DNA of 36,446 nucleotides from Pseudoalteromonas sp. NBT06-2 (GTDB lineage: Bacteria; Pseudomonadota; Gammaproteobacteria; Enterobacterales; Alteromonadaceae), in NCBI RefSeq assembly GCF_002276045.1, contig NZ_NQMR01000095.1, positions 1 through 36,446 of the forward strand, written 5' to 3'. A program made the position numbers and the translations under genes. Numbering within the stretch: position 1 is the first letter of the stretch; each line of letters opens with the position of its first letter. Below, piece after piece: positions 6,419-17,151 of the stretch. Under the pieces are notes generated by a model. That model was not told where the DNA came from. It saw nothing but the letters and a program-made list of their open reading frames with translations, and ran no database searches.

Positions 6419-8436
6419 ACATTATATTCTACAAACAAATCAACTAATGCTTGTTCAGTTAAGACCTCTACGCCTAAATCTTGCGCTTTTGTGAGCTTTG
6501 AACCTGCTTTATCACCTGCCACTAAAGCGTGAGTCTTGGCTGAAACACTCGCTGCTACTTTAGCGCCTAAAGTTTGCAGTTTAGCTTTTGCTTCAGAGCG
6601 GCTCATTTGTGTCAATGTTCCTGTTAATACATAAGTCAAACCAGCTAGTGGTTGTTCACTTTCGGGTTTAGTTTCTATATCAGGCCAATTAACACCGGCT
6701 TTAATCAAATCTTCGACCACTGCTTTATTATGCTCTTCCCTAAAAAAGAAATTTACATGTTTAGCAACTATCTCACCGACATCAGATACATCTTGTAAGC
6801 TGTCTACATTTGCTAAACTCACTTTTTCAAGTGTTTGGTAATGATTAGCTAAATTCTGTGCTGTCGCTTCACCTACCTCTCGAATACCTAAGCTATATAA
6901 AAAGCGCGCTAAGGTGGTTTTCTTAGCACATTCTAAGGAAGCAATTAAGTTCTCAGCTGATTTAGGCCCCATTCGCTCTAGTGTTTCAAGATGACCTTGC
7001 TTTAAAATAAATAAATCGGCTGGCGTATGAATAAGTTTTCTATCAACTAACTGCTCTACAATTTTATCTCCTAAACCATCTATATCTAAAGCTTTACGAG
7101 ATGAAAAATGTTTAATCGCTTCTTTTCTTTGTGCTTCACATACTAAGCCACCACTACATCGCGCTACAGCTTCACCAGTTAAACGTTCTATCTTAGAGCT
7201 ACATACTGGGCATAAATTAGGAAAGACAACATCTAGAGCATCATCAGGACGTTTATCTAAAACAATTTGTGCCACTTTAGGGATCACATCACCCGCACGA
7301 CGAATAATAACGGTATCACCTATTTTAATACCTAGGCGTTCAATTTCATCTTGATTATGCAAAGTTGCATTTGAAACAGTTACGCCACCAACAAAAACAG
7401 GCTCAAGTCTGGCAACGGGTGTAATCGCACCTGTTCTACCAACTTGAAATTCAACATCTAATAATTTAGTGAGCTCTTCTTGCGCTGGAAATTTAAAAGC
7501 GATTGCCCATCTTGGTGCTCGGGCAACAAAACCCAGTTTTTGCTGTAATATTTTATTATTTATTTTTATTACAACGCCATCAATTTCATATTTTAAACTG
7601 GTACGTCGCTCACCTATATTTTGATAATACGCTAAAGCCGCGTCAGCACCCTTTACTAACTTAATTTCTGGGCTCATCGGAATGCCCCATTGCGTTAATT
7701 GTGTTAGCTGTTCGAAGTGATCTTGCGCTAGTTCACCATCTTCAATCACACCAGTGCTATAGGCATAAAACATGAGTGGTCTTTTAGCTGTAATTTTTGA
7801 ATCTAATTGACGTAAACTGCCCGCAGCTGCATTTCGAGGGTTTACAAATACTTTTTCATCACTGAGTTTCGCGTGCTCATTCATTTTTTCAAAACCAGCG
7901 CTATTCATAAACACTTCACCGCGCACTTCAAATCGTTTTGGATATCCTGAGCCTCGCAACTTTAATGGTATATTACGTATTGTTTTAACATTCTCAGTAA
8001 TATTTTCACCCGTTGCGCCATCACCACGTGTTGCCGCTTGCACTAATAGACCATCTTCATACAAAATTGATACCGCTAAGCCATCTAACTTAGGTTCACA
8101 ACAAAATTCAAAAGTGTGAGACTCTTTTAATCTATCTTGTAAACGCTTATTAAAGGCGTGGAATTCAGTGTCATCAAATGCGTTATCAAGAGATAACATA
8201 GGGACTTCATGAGTCACCTGTGTAAATCCAGCTAACGCATGTCCACCTACTTTTTGAGTTGGAGAGTCGGGTGTAATATATTCAGGGTTTTGTTGCTCTA
8301 ATTGCGTTAAAGAACGAATAAGGCGATCGTATTCAACATCTGGAATACTTGGTTGGTCTAAAACATAATATTTATAATTATGCTCTTCAAGTTCAGATTT
8401 AAGGCTATTAATTTGTGTAATGATCTGTTGTGACAT
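6415..8436 (-). CDS. ligA: NAD-dependent DNA ligase LigA
   Basis: This enzyme seals nicks during replication and repair. Domains in order: N-terminal NAD-binding Ia region with YDRL (about residues 35-40), nucleotidyltransferase domain with adenylated Lys116 in CEPKLDG, OB fold, a four-Cys zinc finger (about 405-430), a helix-hairpin-helix region and a C-terminal BRCT domain (about 590-665). I chose the ATG at 8436 (MSQQ, 673 residues); a longer frame opens at a TTG five codons upstream but adds nothing conserved. A terminator separates it from the upstream zipA, so ligA probably has its own promoter. Confidence 0.96.
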   Translation of the reverse strand: MSQQIITQINSLKSELEEHNYKYYVLDQPSIPDVEYDRLIRSLTQLEQQNPEYITPDSPTQKVGGHALAGFTQVTHEVPMLSLDNAFDDTEFHAFNKRLQDRLKESHTFEFCCEPKLDGLAVSILYEDGLLVQAATRGDGATGENITENVKTIRNIPLKLRGSGYPKRFEVRGEVFMNSAGFEKMNEHAKLSDEKVFVNPRNAAAGSLRQLDSKITAKRPLMFYAYSTGVIEDGELAQDHFEQLTQLTQWGIPMSPEIKLVKGADAALAYYQNIGERRTSLKYEIDGVVIKINNKILQQKLGFVARAPRWAIAFKFPAQEELTKLLDVEFQVGRTGAITPVARLEPVFVGGVTVSNATLHNQDEIERLGIKIGDTVIIRRAGDVIPKVAQIVLDKRPDDALDVVFPNLCPVCSSKIERLTGEAVARCSGGLVCEAQRKEAIKHFSSRKALDIDGLGDKIVEQLVDRKLIHTPADLFILKQGHLETLERMGPKSAENLIASLECAKKTTLARFLYSLGIREVGEATAQNLANHYQTLEKVSLANVDSLQDVSDVGEIVAKHVNFFFREEHNKAVVEDLIKAGVNWPDIETKPESEQPLAGLTYVLTGTLTQMSRSEAKAKLQTLGAKVAASVSAKTHALVAGDKAGSKLTKAQDLGVEVLTEQALVDLFVEYNV

Positions 8437-8501
8437 AACGTTCTCTATCAATAAAAACTAAAATATTCAGGTTGTAAATAAATTTTCTAAATAATGAATA
8501 A

Positions 8502-8528
8502 AAAAACCACCTAATCATGGTGGTTTTT
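8502..8528 (-). terminator. Intrinsic terminator after zipA
   Basis: AAAAACCACC and GGTGGTTTTT form a perfect 10-bp stem with a 7-nt loop. On the minus strand it is followed by a T-run, ending transcripts from zipA before ligA. Confidence 0.8.
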
Positions 8529-8576
8529 AAAAATAACGCCACTTAGTGGCCAAATAAAAGCTACGAAGCAGATTTA

Positions 8577-9293
8577 TTAGCCAAACTCTCTTACTTTTTC
8601 AACGTATTGTCTTACTGTTGGCACTGTTAATAATTCACGTTTATGATCAAATATTTCAGCACCAAACTCATCAGCTATTTTTTTAGCTGCACTATGTAGC
8701 ATATTAAATGCAGGTAAATTCTCACCTTCACACGGTAAAGTCATAAATAAACTAATACCAGCCGTTGAAAACTGCTCCATATTATCAATATCAAATGTGC
8801 CTGGATTAAACATATTTACCAGTCTAAATAATACAGGGCCCGTTCCTGATGAATCTTGATGGCGGTTGAAAAAGCCTTCATCCGAATATTTAAACCCTAA
8901 AGTTAATAACAGGGGCAACAATGAAGAACCATGCATCGTTAAGCCTGTTGGCATTTGAATATGAATAATAATAAAGTCTTTAGGCTCTTCTGAAGGCGTA
9001 GCATCTTCTACCGAAGATGCTTCAGTTTCATTTATCTGTTTTACATCCCCTTCATCTAGATCAACACAAATATCACCTATTTCAGGCTCATCTTGATCTG
9101 CTACCATGCTTGGAATATCAATAGATACATCATCTTCACGTGAAAGCGCTTGCTCTTTATTACTTGTATTTCTTTTGGCTTCACCAGATGAGGGTTCGTC
9201 TTTTTTTCTAACAGACCAAATTCCATGTAATAATAATCCACCAATTACTAAGGCACTTATAATCACTAAAACCCATCTTAACTCTTCGGCCAT
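8577..9293 (-). CDS. zipA: Cell division protein ZipA
   Basis: This 238-residue protein anchors FtsZ to the inner membrane at the division site. One N-terminal transmembrane helix (about residues 6-26) is followed by a charged, acidic linker (about 30-105) and the C-terminal FtsZ-binding domain (about 108-238, with QMPTGLTMHGSSLLPLLLTLG). It has the expected layout but a shorter linker than E. coli ZipA. An AAAGG site precedes the ATG. It lies 57 bp after smc, as in many gammaproteobacteria, and is probably cotranscribed with it. Confidence 0.95.
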   Translation of the reverse strand: MAEELRWVLVIISALVIGGLLLHGIWSVRKKDEPSSGEAKRNTSNKEQALSREDDVSIDIPSMVADQDEPEIGDICVDLDEGDVKQINETEASSVEDATPSEEPKDFIIIHIQMPTGLTMHGSSLLPLLLTLGFKYSDEGFFNRHQDSSGTGPVLFRLVNMFNPGTFDIDNMEQFSTAGISLFMTLPCEGENLPAFNMLHSAAKKIADEFGAEIFDHKRELLTVPTVRQYVEKVREFG

Positions 9294-9350
9294 GCCTTTA
9301 CCCTTTTTTTATTTTTAATACTTTACTATCTATTTATAGCATTATATTAG

Positions 9351-12300
9351 TTAATTAACAGCCATTTCAACTGCTTGGTCAATATCAACTGCAACCATGC
9401 GAGACACACCCGGTTCTCCCATAGTGACACCTACTAAACTACCAGCCATTTCCATCGCTATTTTATTATGACTAATATAAATAAACTGCACTGATTGTGA
9501 CATTTCTTCAACCAAACGACAAAAACGACCAACATTGGCATCATCTAATGGTGCATCTACTTCATCCAACATACAAAATGGTGCAGGATTAAGTCTAAAG
9601 ATAGAAAACACTAATGATAATGCGGTTAGTGCTTTTTCTCCACCACTAAGCAAGTGAATTGTTGAATTTTTCTTTCCTGGTGGCCTTGCCATAATTGTAA
9701 CACCACTTTCTAACAAATCATCTGAAGTGAGTTCTAGATATGCATGACCCCCGCCAAATACTTTTGGAAATAACTCTTTTAGACCTTCATTTAATGCATC
9801 AAATGTCTCTTTAAATCTGTTTTTGGTTTCTTTATCTATTTTTTGAATTGCTGTTTCAAGCATATTAAGCGCATCAAACAAGTCTTGGTATTGCTCATCC
9901 AGATACTCTTTTCTCTTTTTAGCTTTTTCATATTCATCAATAGCCGCCAAATTAATTGGTCCTAGCGCCTCTATTTTTAGTGCCAATTCAGTTAATCTTG
10001 ATTGCCAAATAGTACTTTTTGCATTGTCAGGTAAATGGCTTAATACAGACTCCAAATTGGTATTCAAATCGACCAAAGGTTCAAGTAAAGAAGATGCTTT
10101 AACTATACAGCCTTCTTTTTCAATTTGCAGTTGCTGTAATTTTTTTTGTATTTTCTCTAATTCGCCTTGTGCATTTTTTTGATCTAACTCTTTTGACAAC
10201 AGCATCTCTTTGACTTTAATTAGTATTTCATTTTTCACATTTTGTTCAACCTTTAAAGCTTGTTTTTTCTCTAATAAAAGTTGAATTTCTTCATTCGCGT
10301 TATTGATAGGTGAATTTAATTGCAAATTTTGCTCAAACAGTGATTTTTGCAATGTTAATGTTTCATCTAATGATTTTTGAATATGTGTTAATTGGCTTGC
10401 TTCTAGCATTAAAGTATTTTTTATAGATTCAAATGATAAACTCACTTCATGTTTTGTATTTTTGAGCTGTTCTAATTGTTGCTGATATAACTTTAATTCT
10501 TGCTTGGCTTTTTCATATGCAAGTTCAGCTGCATGCGTTTTTGATTGTAACTGATCATTCACTGTATTCAGTGAATGGGATTTAACTTGCTTAAACTCAT
10601 CATTATGATGATTATGAAGCGCTTTAAGATATTTTAGTTTTGACGTTATTTCATCAAATTGTATTTGCCAACGCAAGGTTTGTGTTTGCAAAACATCTAA
10701 ACGAGTAAAAACCGCAACATCTTGTTGCGCTAACTGGTGAATTCGCAATGAGAGCGCTTCATCATCATCTTTAAGTTCAGCGATTAATGCTTTTTGCTTT
10801 ATTAATTGCAGCTCAAAATCATAAAGAGCATGTTTTAATTTTTTTAATTTGTGCTCTATTGATATTATTTTTTTTGCTTTTAATATTAAAGATACTGATT
10901 CATCAATTTGTGTATCTAATATCCAATTTCGTCCAAATAGCGTGCCTTGCTTATCTATGCATGCCAACCAGTTTTTATCCTTTAAAATTCCTTTAGCTTC
11001 ATTATCATTTTCAATTACTGCAATATGCTCTAATACATCAGGAAAAATACCAGCGATGACTTTTCGAGCAAGTGCGACATCAGAAGTACCACCAGTAGAA
11101 TTGTTCCAAATACTATGTCCATGCTTTTTTATAGATTCATTATATTTAAATACTTTAGCATTTTTAAATTGCTGTAAAGCATGTTCTATTGCTAACTCAA
11201 ATCCATTTTGTATTTTCAATTGGCTAAATAAAAGTGCATTTTTTGAATGTGGGAGCTGCTTTTCATCAAATTCAGCATTATTAACGATGTCGCTTAATGC
11301 TTCTAACTGTGCTTCTTGCTGATTAATTTCAGTTTGTAATTTGTCACTTTTACTTTGAATATCTAGCTGTTTATGTACTTGTAAGTTGATTGTTTGTTGT
11401 TTTTTATTTTGTGCTAATTGCTGCTGTGCTAAGTCACTTTTTAATTGTATTTGTTCTTTTTTTAACTTAGCCAATTCAGATGTGCTATTTTGTTGTTTCA
11501 ATTGATTGAGCTGATACTGACAGTCTTCCTGTTGTTTTTCATTTAGCTCCAGCGTATTTAGAATTTTCTCTATATTTAACTGATTTTTTTGAGTTTGTTT
11601 TTCATATTCATGAAATTGCTTTTGCAATGTTTGCCACACTTTAAAGGCGTCTTGATTCTTTTGATAAAGTGCGCTTGAACACGCTTCATTTTTATCAACA
11701 CGCAATTGTGCTATTTCTAACTCATCTTGAACTGTTTGTTGCGTTTGTTGATTAATAAATGTAGTTTTTTCTAGTTTTTCTAGGTTTACTTTAAGATCTC
11801 CAACTTTTAATTCACACTGATTTTTTTGCCCTATGAGTTCCTTTCTTTTTTGTTTTAAGTGCATTTTTTGTGTTTCAAACCGGGTTAATTCTGCTGTTGT
11901 TTTATAATCTGATTCTTGCAGTGAATGAATATTTTGTGTTACAGCTTCGATTTCACTTTTAAGCGTCACGAGTATATCTTCATGTCCGATATGTACTTGT
12001 TGATAAAACTGAACTTCTTGCTCAATTTTTTTTATTTTAGCTTCTATTATCGCTATTTGCTGCTGCAATTTTTGCCATTTTAAAACAGTTAATTCACTTT
12101 TTAGACAACGTTCTTGTGTTTTAAATTGAGAATAAGATTTTGCTTGCTCAGATTGTTCGTTCAGTTTATCTAACTGCGCTTGTAATTCTTGACGTACATC
12201 TAATAAACGCTCTAAATTCTCTCGAGTACTGCGAATACGAGTTTCTGTTTCCCTTCTTCGCTCTTTATACTTAGAAACACCTGCTGCTTCTTCTATGAAT

Positions 12301-12785
12301 GTTCTTAATTCATGGGGTTTGCTTTCAATTAAGCGAGAGATCATACCTTGTTCGATAATGGCATAGCTTCGAGGACCTAAACCTGTGCCTAAAAATATAT
12401 CAGTGATATCACGTTTTCTACATTTACTGCCATTTAGAAAATATAATGACATGCCTTCACGGTTAACCACTCTTTTAATTGACACCTGATTTCTATTCGC
12501 AAATGTATCGGGTAATCTGCCTTGTGTATTATCAAAAAGGAGTTCAACTGAAGCTTGAGAGATAGGCTTTCTCGATGTTGAACCATTGAAAATAACATCG
12601 GTCATTGCATCGCCACGCAGGTTTTTTGCAGAGCTTTCACCTAAAACCCAACGTACGGCATCAATTACATTTGATTTACCACAGCCGTTAGGCCCTACCA
12701 CACAGGTCATTTTGTCTGGAAAAGGAATTTTCGTAGGTTCAACAAAGGACTTGAAGCCAACCAGTTTAATAGTACTCAGGCGCAT
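9351..12785 (-). CDS. smc: Chromosome segregation ATPase SMC
   Basis: This 1144-residue SMC protein compacts and segregates chromosomes. It has Walker A GPNGCGKS (residues 31-38), long coiled coils (about 165-500 and 650-940) around a hinge (about 505-640), the ABC signature LLSGGEKALTALSL (from 1045) and Walker B FCMLDE (1070-1075). Partner genes scpA and scpB are not in the window. It is first in the smc-zipA order and divergent from cysZ. Confidence 0.96.
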   Translation of the reverse strand: MRLSTIKLVGFKSFVEPTKIPFPDKMTCVVGPNGCGKSNVIDAVRWVLGESSAKNLRGDAMTDVIFNGSTSRKPISQASVELLFDNTQGRLPDTFANRNQVSIKRVVNREGMSLYFLNGSKCRKRDITDIFLGTGLGPRSYAIIEQGMISRLIESKPHELRTFIEEAAGVSKYKERRRETETRIRSTRENLERLLDVRQELQAQLDKLNEQSEQAKSYSQFKTQERCLKSELTVLKWQKLQQQIAIIEAKIKKIEQEVQFYQQVHIGHEDILVTLKSEIEAVTQNIHSLQESDYKTTAELTRFETQKMHLKQKRKELIGQKNQCELKVGDLKVNLEKLEKTTFINQQTQQTVQDELEIAQLRVDKNEACSSALYQKNQDAFKVWQTLQKQFHEYEKQTQKNQLNIEKILNTLELNEKQQEDCQYQLNQLKQQNSTSELAKLKKEQIQLKSDLAQQQLAQNKKQQTINLQVHKQLDIQSKSDKLQTEINQQEAQLEALSDIVNNAEFDEKQLPHSKNALLFSQLKIQNGFELAIEHALQQFKNAKVFKYNESIKKHGHSIWNNSTGGTSDVALARKVIAGIFPDVLEHIAVIENDNEAKGILKDKNWLACIDKQGTLFGRNWILDTQIDESVSLILKAKKIISIEHKLKKLKHALYDFELQLIKQKALIAELKDDDEALSLRIHQLAQQDVAVFTRLDVLQTQTLRWQIQFDEITSKLKYLKALHNHHNDEFKQVKSHSLNTVNDQLQSKTHAAELAYEKAKQELKLYQQQLEQLKNTKHEVSLSFESIKNTLMLEASQLTHIQKSLDETLTLQKSLFEQNLQLNSPINNANEEIQLLLEKKQALKVEQNVKNEILIKVKEMLLSKELDQKNAQGELEKIQKKLQQLQIEKEGCIVKASSLLEPLVDLNTNLESVLSHLPDNAKSTIWQSRLTELALKIEALGPINLAAIDEYEKAKKRKEYLDEQYQDLFDALNMLETAIQKIDKETKNRFKETFDALNEGLKELFPKVFGGGHAYLELTSDDLLESGVTIMARPPGKKNSTIHLLSGGEKALTALSLVFSIFRLNPAPFCMLDEVDAPLDDANVGRFCRLVEEMSQSVQFIYISHNKIAMEMAGSLVGVTMGEPGVSRMVAVDIDQAVEMAVN

Positions 12786-13029
12786 GTGTCTATTTTATTA
12801 TTATCAATTAGGTTTTGGGTCACTAATTTTATCAGAAATAAAATATATTGATATTAAATCACTCCCTATATTAATAAGTACCAATTAATTTAAATAAATT
12901 TTTGAAAAATATATTGTTACGCTTATCTTTATTAAAGAGGTTTTAATAAAAAATAATTTATTTATACTTAATCATTCACATGCCTATTTTAAAATTACTA
13001 AAAGGCTTATTAATTTACAAGGAACATAA

Positions 13030-13752
13030 GTGCAGTCTTCTCAAGGGTTTCAATATTTTCTAGCTGGTTTTACTCTTATCAATACAAAAGGACTTAAACG
13101 GTTTGTTTTAATTCCTTTATTAATTAATGTCTTTTTATTTGGCGGCTCATTATTTTTTATGTATGATTGGCTTACACAAGGCTTTGCATATTTAGATGAC
13201 TTATTACCCACCTGGCTAAATTGGTTAGAGTGGCTATTATGGCCTATCGTAATTTTTATAATTTTATTTAGTTATACCAGTATTTTCAGCATCATAACTA
13301 ATTTTATAGCCGCACCATTTAATGGTTTATTATCTGAAAAAGTAGAATTACATTTAACGGATACAGCGATTAATGATGACAAAATTTTAGATACCGTTAA
13401 AGATGTGCCTAGAATGATTGCTAGAGAAGGCACTAAATTAATTTATTATTTACCAAAAGCCATTGGCTTCTTTTTATTATTATGGTTTTTACCCATTTTT
13501 GGCCAAATTTTATGGGTATTATTTACCTGCTGGATGTTTGCGGTGCAATATCAAGATTTTGCATTTGATAATCACAAAATTCACTTTAGAGAAACAAGAA
13601 AGCAGCTAAAACAAAATCAAGGGCTTTCTTATGGATTTGGCTTAGCAGTATTAATTTTCACCACAATTCCATTTTTAAATTTAATTGTTATGCCAGTTGC
13701 AGTATGTGGCGCGACTAAATTATGGGTAGAACAATATAGAGATAAATATTAA
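13030..13752 (+). CDS. cysZ: Sulfate transporter CysZ
   Basis: This 240-residue inner-membrane protein of the CysZ/EI24 family takes up sulfate for cysteine synthesis. Hydrophobic segments lie at about residues 24-46, 70-97, 135-165 and 200-225. The start is GTG with an AAGGA site 7 nt before it; the next residues (QSSQGFQYF) match the usual CysZ start. It is divergent from smc across 244 bp of AT-rich DNA in which no promoter could be picked with confidence. Confidence 0.92.
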   Translation: MQSSQGFQYFLAGFTLINTKGLKRFVLIPLLINVFLFGGSLFFMYDWLTQGFAYLDDLLPTWLNWLEWLLWPIVIFIILFSYTSIFSIITNFIAAPFNGLLSEKVELHLTDTAINDDKILDTVKDVPRMIAREGTKLIYYLPKAIGFFLLLWFLPIFGQILWVLFTCWMFAVQYQDFAFDNHKIHFRETRKQLKQNQGLSYGFGLAVLIFTTIPFLNLIVMPVAVCGATKLWVEQYRDKY

Positions 13753-13829
13753 ATAATAGCCCCTAGACTCAAGCTTAAATGATATAAAGTTTCAAAATAA
13801 CAACATTCAAAATATTAAAGGGAATAAAT

Positions 13830-14636
13830 ATGAAACATGCTATTTTTCAGGTCGACGCATTTACTAACGCACTATTTAAAGGGAATCCTGCCGCGGTAAT
13901 ACCTTTAAATGCTTGGTTAGAAGATGAAATATTACAAAAAATCGCCGCTGAAAATAACTTATCTGAAACTGCCTTTTATATCATCGATAATGAAAATATT
14001 AAATTACGTTGGTTCACACCAGAAACTGAAGTCGATTTATGTGGTCATGCCACCCTAGCGACAGCATGGATACTAGTTAATGAGTATGATCTCCAAGAGA
14101 CTGAAATTAACTTTGAAACACGTTCTGGTATTTTGACTGTGCGCCACTTTGTAGATGCAAAAAATAAAAATGAACAAATTTTTGAATTAGAACTCCCTAT
14201 TCAACAAGCTCATGAATGTGATATTAAAAGTCCATTATTGAGTGCTTTTGGCCACCTTCCTTTAGAAATTCTCGCTGCTGATGACTATCTATTATTATTT
14301 GAAAATGAACAAATAATAAAAGAATTACAGCCTGATTTAGCCTTATTATCACAGTTACCACTTAGAGGCGTCATTGTTACTGCACCTGGAGATGAAGTTG
14401 ACTTTGTATCTCGTTGGTTTGGTCCAAATGTAGGTGTAAATGAAGATCCAGTAACCGGCTCTGCACATACTATCCTAACGCCATATTGGGCAAATAAATT
14501 AGATAAAACTTTATTAACAGCCAAACAAGTCTCTCGACGAGGTGGCAACATTGAGTGCCAATTAAGAAATGATAAAGTGCTATTAAGAGGTAAAGCAAAG
14601 CTTTATATGAAAGGTGAAATTAATATAGACCTATAA
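13830..14636 (+). CDS. PhzF-family isomerase/epimerase
   Basis: This 268-residue protein has the PhzF (diaminopimelate epimerase-like) fold. Family motifs are present: the catalytic Glu in NNLSETAF, DLCGHATLA in the middle, and NEDPVTGSAH near the C terminus. No phenazine genes surround it, so it is probably one of the common stand-alone PhzF proteins (YddE-like) with unknown substrate. An AAGGGA site precedes the ATG. The stop codon lies inside a terminator stem. Confidence 0.88.
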   Translation: MKHAIFQVDAFTNALFKGNPAAVIPLNAWLEDEILQKIAAENNLSETAFYIIDNENIKLRWFTPETEVDLCGHATLATAWILVNEYDLQETEINFETRSGILTVRHFVDAKNKNEQIFELELPIQQAHECDIKSPLLSAFGHLPLEILAADDYLLLFENEQIIKELQPDLALLSQLPLRGVIVTAPGDEVDFVSRWFGPNVGVNEDPVTGSAHTILTPYWANKLDKTLLTAKQVSRRGGNIECQLRNDKVLLRGKAKLYMKGEINIDL

Positions 14637-14696
14637 AACTCTCTCGCAATTAGAGTATTAATTATAATAAGCTTAACTATACGAGAGAGTTTTATA
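14632..14696. terminator. Bidirectional terminator, 15-bp stem
   Basis: TATAAAACTCTCTCG (14632-14646) and CGAGAGAGTTTTATA (14682-14696) are perfect inverted copies with a 35-nt loop. T-runs follow in both directions. It serves the convergent PhzF-like and Lon-like genes, and its left arm contains the PhzF-like stop codon. Confidence 0.75.
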
Positions 14697-14760
14697 AGAT
14701 TAACTTTGCTATTTTTATGAGTTCGTCACATAGTGACCATCATATAAATGCGAAACAAAT

Positions 14761-17151
14761 CTATTCTGAATCAGACCCATTTACGACTTCTGATATCGCA
14801 CTTAATCTTTGTAAAGCAATTTGATTAATAGTACCTTTCGCATAAGTTCCTTTATTTGTTAAAGAGCCAGCTGGTTTATTCATTAAAATTTCTAATGCTT
14901 CATCTACTGTTTTCACTGTATATATATGAAAATGGCCATTAGATACCGCAGTACATACCTCTTGATTTAAGACTAAATTTAATCGATTTGAATGTGGAAT
15001 CATCACACCTTGTTTACCTGTTAATCCTCGCATTTTACAAAGTTTGAAAAAACCTTCTATTTTTTCATTAACTCCTCCTATCGCCTGAACTTCGCCATGC
15101 TGATTAATCGAGCCAGTAAGTGCCATTGATTGATCGATTGGTAAACGTGTAATAGCTGAAATAAGCGCACATAATTCAGCTAATGATGCACTATCACCAT
15201 CGATATAACCATAATTTTGCTCTATAGCAATATTTGAGCTTAAAGTTAATGCAAAATCTTGAGCATATTTGTTACCTAAATAGCCCGTTAATAACATAAC
15301 ACCTTTTGTATGAATTGCTTTACCTAATTCAGCTTCTCTTTCAATATCTAGCACACCATCTGAACCTGCATATACTGTTGCAGTGATTCTAGCTGGACTG
15401 CCAAAGCTGGTGTCTCCTACATGTAATACCGTTAAACCATTTACTTTTCCTATGGCTTCACCTTGAGTATCAATTAATGTATGACCTTCTTTTATATCAG
15501 AAAGCATACTTTCACTCATTTGCCCTGTTCGATATTGTTTTCCGGCTAATGCTTCTATAATGTGATGCGCCTCAATTGTTTTGCTTAAATCTTGTTTTGC
15601 ATAATAACTTGATTCATTTAGTAGCTCTATTATGTCTGCAAATCTGGCGCTGAGTTTTGTTTGATGTTCTGCTTGTCTATAACTAAAAATTAATAACTGC
15701 GCGATTCCCTCTTCAGTTAGTGCTAATTTAAGCTCTTTAGAAGCATGCTCTTGAACTTTTGTAATAAATTGATACTGAAACTTATCACTTCCAGGTATGA
15801 AAAATTCAAAATCCGCTAAAACACGAAATTGCTCATTAAATTCTTCATCATATTCCTGCATCAAATAATAAAGATCACGAGATCCTAAAAATACTATTTT
15901 AACATCTAAAGGAATCAATTGAGGACGTAATGTAAAACTCCCTCCTAAACCTCCCTCTTGTGCTAAACAATCATTTTTAATTTTATGTGTTTTCAAAGAT
16001 AATTTTAATGCATCCCAGACTTGCGGGTTTGCCATTACCTTTTCAGCATCAACTATTAAATACCCGCCATTTGCTTTATGTAAAGCCCCGGATTGAATAG
16101 TACGGTAACTTGTTAATACTGAGCCTTGGTGTACACCACATTCTGCTTTACCAAATATATTCCCGAAGTTAGGGTTTGGTTCATAAATTACAGGCGCAGC
16201 ATCACCTTCTTTATAATTGATTAAGAGGTTAGGTGCAAAATAGTCAGTTAGCATTCCTCGTTTATCTAAATCATCTTTATTATTTTCATCGTTTTCAACA
16301 TCTAACCATTCTAAAACAGTATCTATGAGCTCACCTTTTATCTCTTTTAAATACTTTAAAATTCCAATTTGAGCCGCATATTTAAACTCAAGCTCTTTTA
16401 AAAGTGGTTTAATTGCTTGCTCTGCTGTTGATTTTTTTAACTCTCTTAATTTTTCTGAAGACTCTCTTTTCCAACGGGGTAATTCAATTAAAGCATCAAT
16501 AAGTGCATCCTCTAATGTTGATATAACCTCATAGAAGTATTGTTTCTGTTCATCACTTAAAACTGAAAACTCAACATCATCTAGCTGCTTTCCATCTACT
16601 ACAGGAGCAAAACTTAATACATCATTTTCTTCAAATAATGCAATACTATGCTCTGCGGCTACAACTTCAACTTTATCAATTGCAGAATCATATTTTGTAT
16701 TAAATGCACGATCTATCGCTTTTTTCTTACGTTGAAATCCTGGATTATCAAAAGCCGCCGGAAAGGTATCCATTATTTCATCAATTAATGAATCAATATC
16801 ATCACAAAAAACTTTGCCTTCGCCGGGTTGCAAACAAATAGAGATAGGTTCTCGATGATCATCGTAATTGTTTACATAAAGCCACTCTAAAGGGGTTTTT
16901 CTTGTTTTACTATGTTGTGTTAATTTATCTTTTACAATAGAGAAGCGACCTAATGCAGCTTCTCCCATGACATATAGATTATAACCAGGCATTTCCATAC
17001 CTAAAGCAAAATCGATCGCTGTTTGTGCGCGATTTTGACCAATAAAATTAAGTGACTCAGGATAAGGTATTGTCATGCAATTACTTACATGAGCCATATC
17101 TATTTTAGGTGCCAGTGCCATTGGGCCCAATGCATTATTTTCTTTATTCAT
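14761..17151 (-). CDS. Lon-like AAA+ serine protease (LonB/YcbZ type)
   Basis: This 796-residue ATP-dependent protease-like protein has an N-terminal AAA-type region with a divergent P-loop (GEAALGRF, about residues 66-73, Arg in place of the usual Lys), an inserted helical segment and a C-terminal Lon-type proteolytic domain. The Ser-Lys dyad is Ser654 (GDSAS) and Lys697 (GGVNEKIEGF). In E. coli the comparable protein is YcbZ (LonH). It stands alone, convergent with the PhzF-like gene. Substrates are unknown; a role in protein quality control is family knowledge. Confidence 0.9.
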   Translation of the reverse strand: MNKENNALGPMALAPKIDMAHVSNCMTIPYPESLNFIGQNRAQTAIDFALGMEMPGYNLYVMGEAALGRFSIVKDKLTQHSKTRKTPLEWLYVNNYDDHREPISICLQPGEGKVFCDDIDSLIDEIMDTFPAAFDNPGFQRKKKAIDRAFNTKYDSAIDKVEVVAAEHSIALFEENDVLSFAPVVDGKQLDDVEFSVLSDEQKQYFYEVISTLEDALIDALIELPRWKRESSEKLRELKKSTAEQAIKPLLKELEFKYAAQIGILKYLKEIKGELIDTVLEWLDVENDENNKDDLDKRGMLTDYFAPNLLINYKEGDAAPVIYEPNPNFGNIFGKAECGVHQGSVLTSYRTIQSGALHKANGGYLIVDAEKVMANPQVWDALKLSLKTHKIKNDCLAQEGGLGGSFTLRPQLIPLDVKIVFLGSRDLYYLMQEYDEEFNEQFRVLADFEFFIPGSDKFQYQFITKVQEHASKELKLALTEEGIAQLLIFSYRQAEHQTKLSARFADIIELLNESSYYAKQDLSKTIEAHHIIEALAGKQYRTGQMSESMLSDIKEGHTLIDTQGEAIGKVNGLTVLHVGDTSFGSPARITATVYAGSDGVLDIEREAELGKAIHTKGVMLLTGYLGNKYAQDFALTLSSNIAIEQNYGYIDGDSASLAELCALISAITRLPIDQSMALTGSINQHGEVQAIGGVNEKIEGFFKLCKMRGLTGKQGVMIPHSNRLNLVLNQEVCTAVSNGHFHIYTVKTVDEALEILMNKPAGSLTNKGTYAKGTINQIALQRLSAISEVVNGSDSE

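Noticed and set aside
10849..11322. 157-codon plus-strand frame inside smc
   Set aside because: It lies fully within the well-supported SMC coding region on the other strand and has no recognisable features.
14341..14551. Minus-strand frame inside the PhzF-like gene
   Set aside because: It is a shadow frame overlapped by a gene with clear family motifs.
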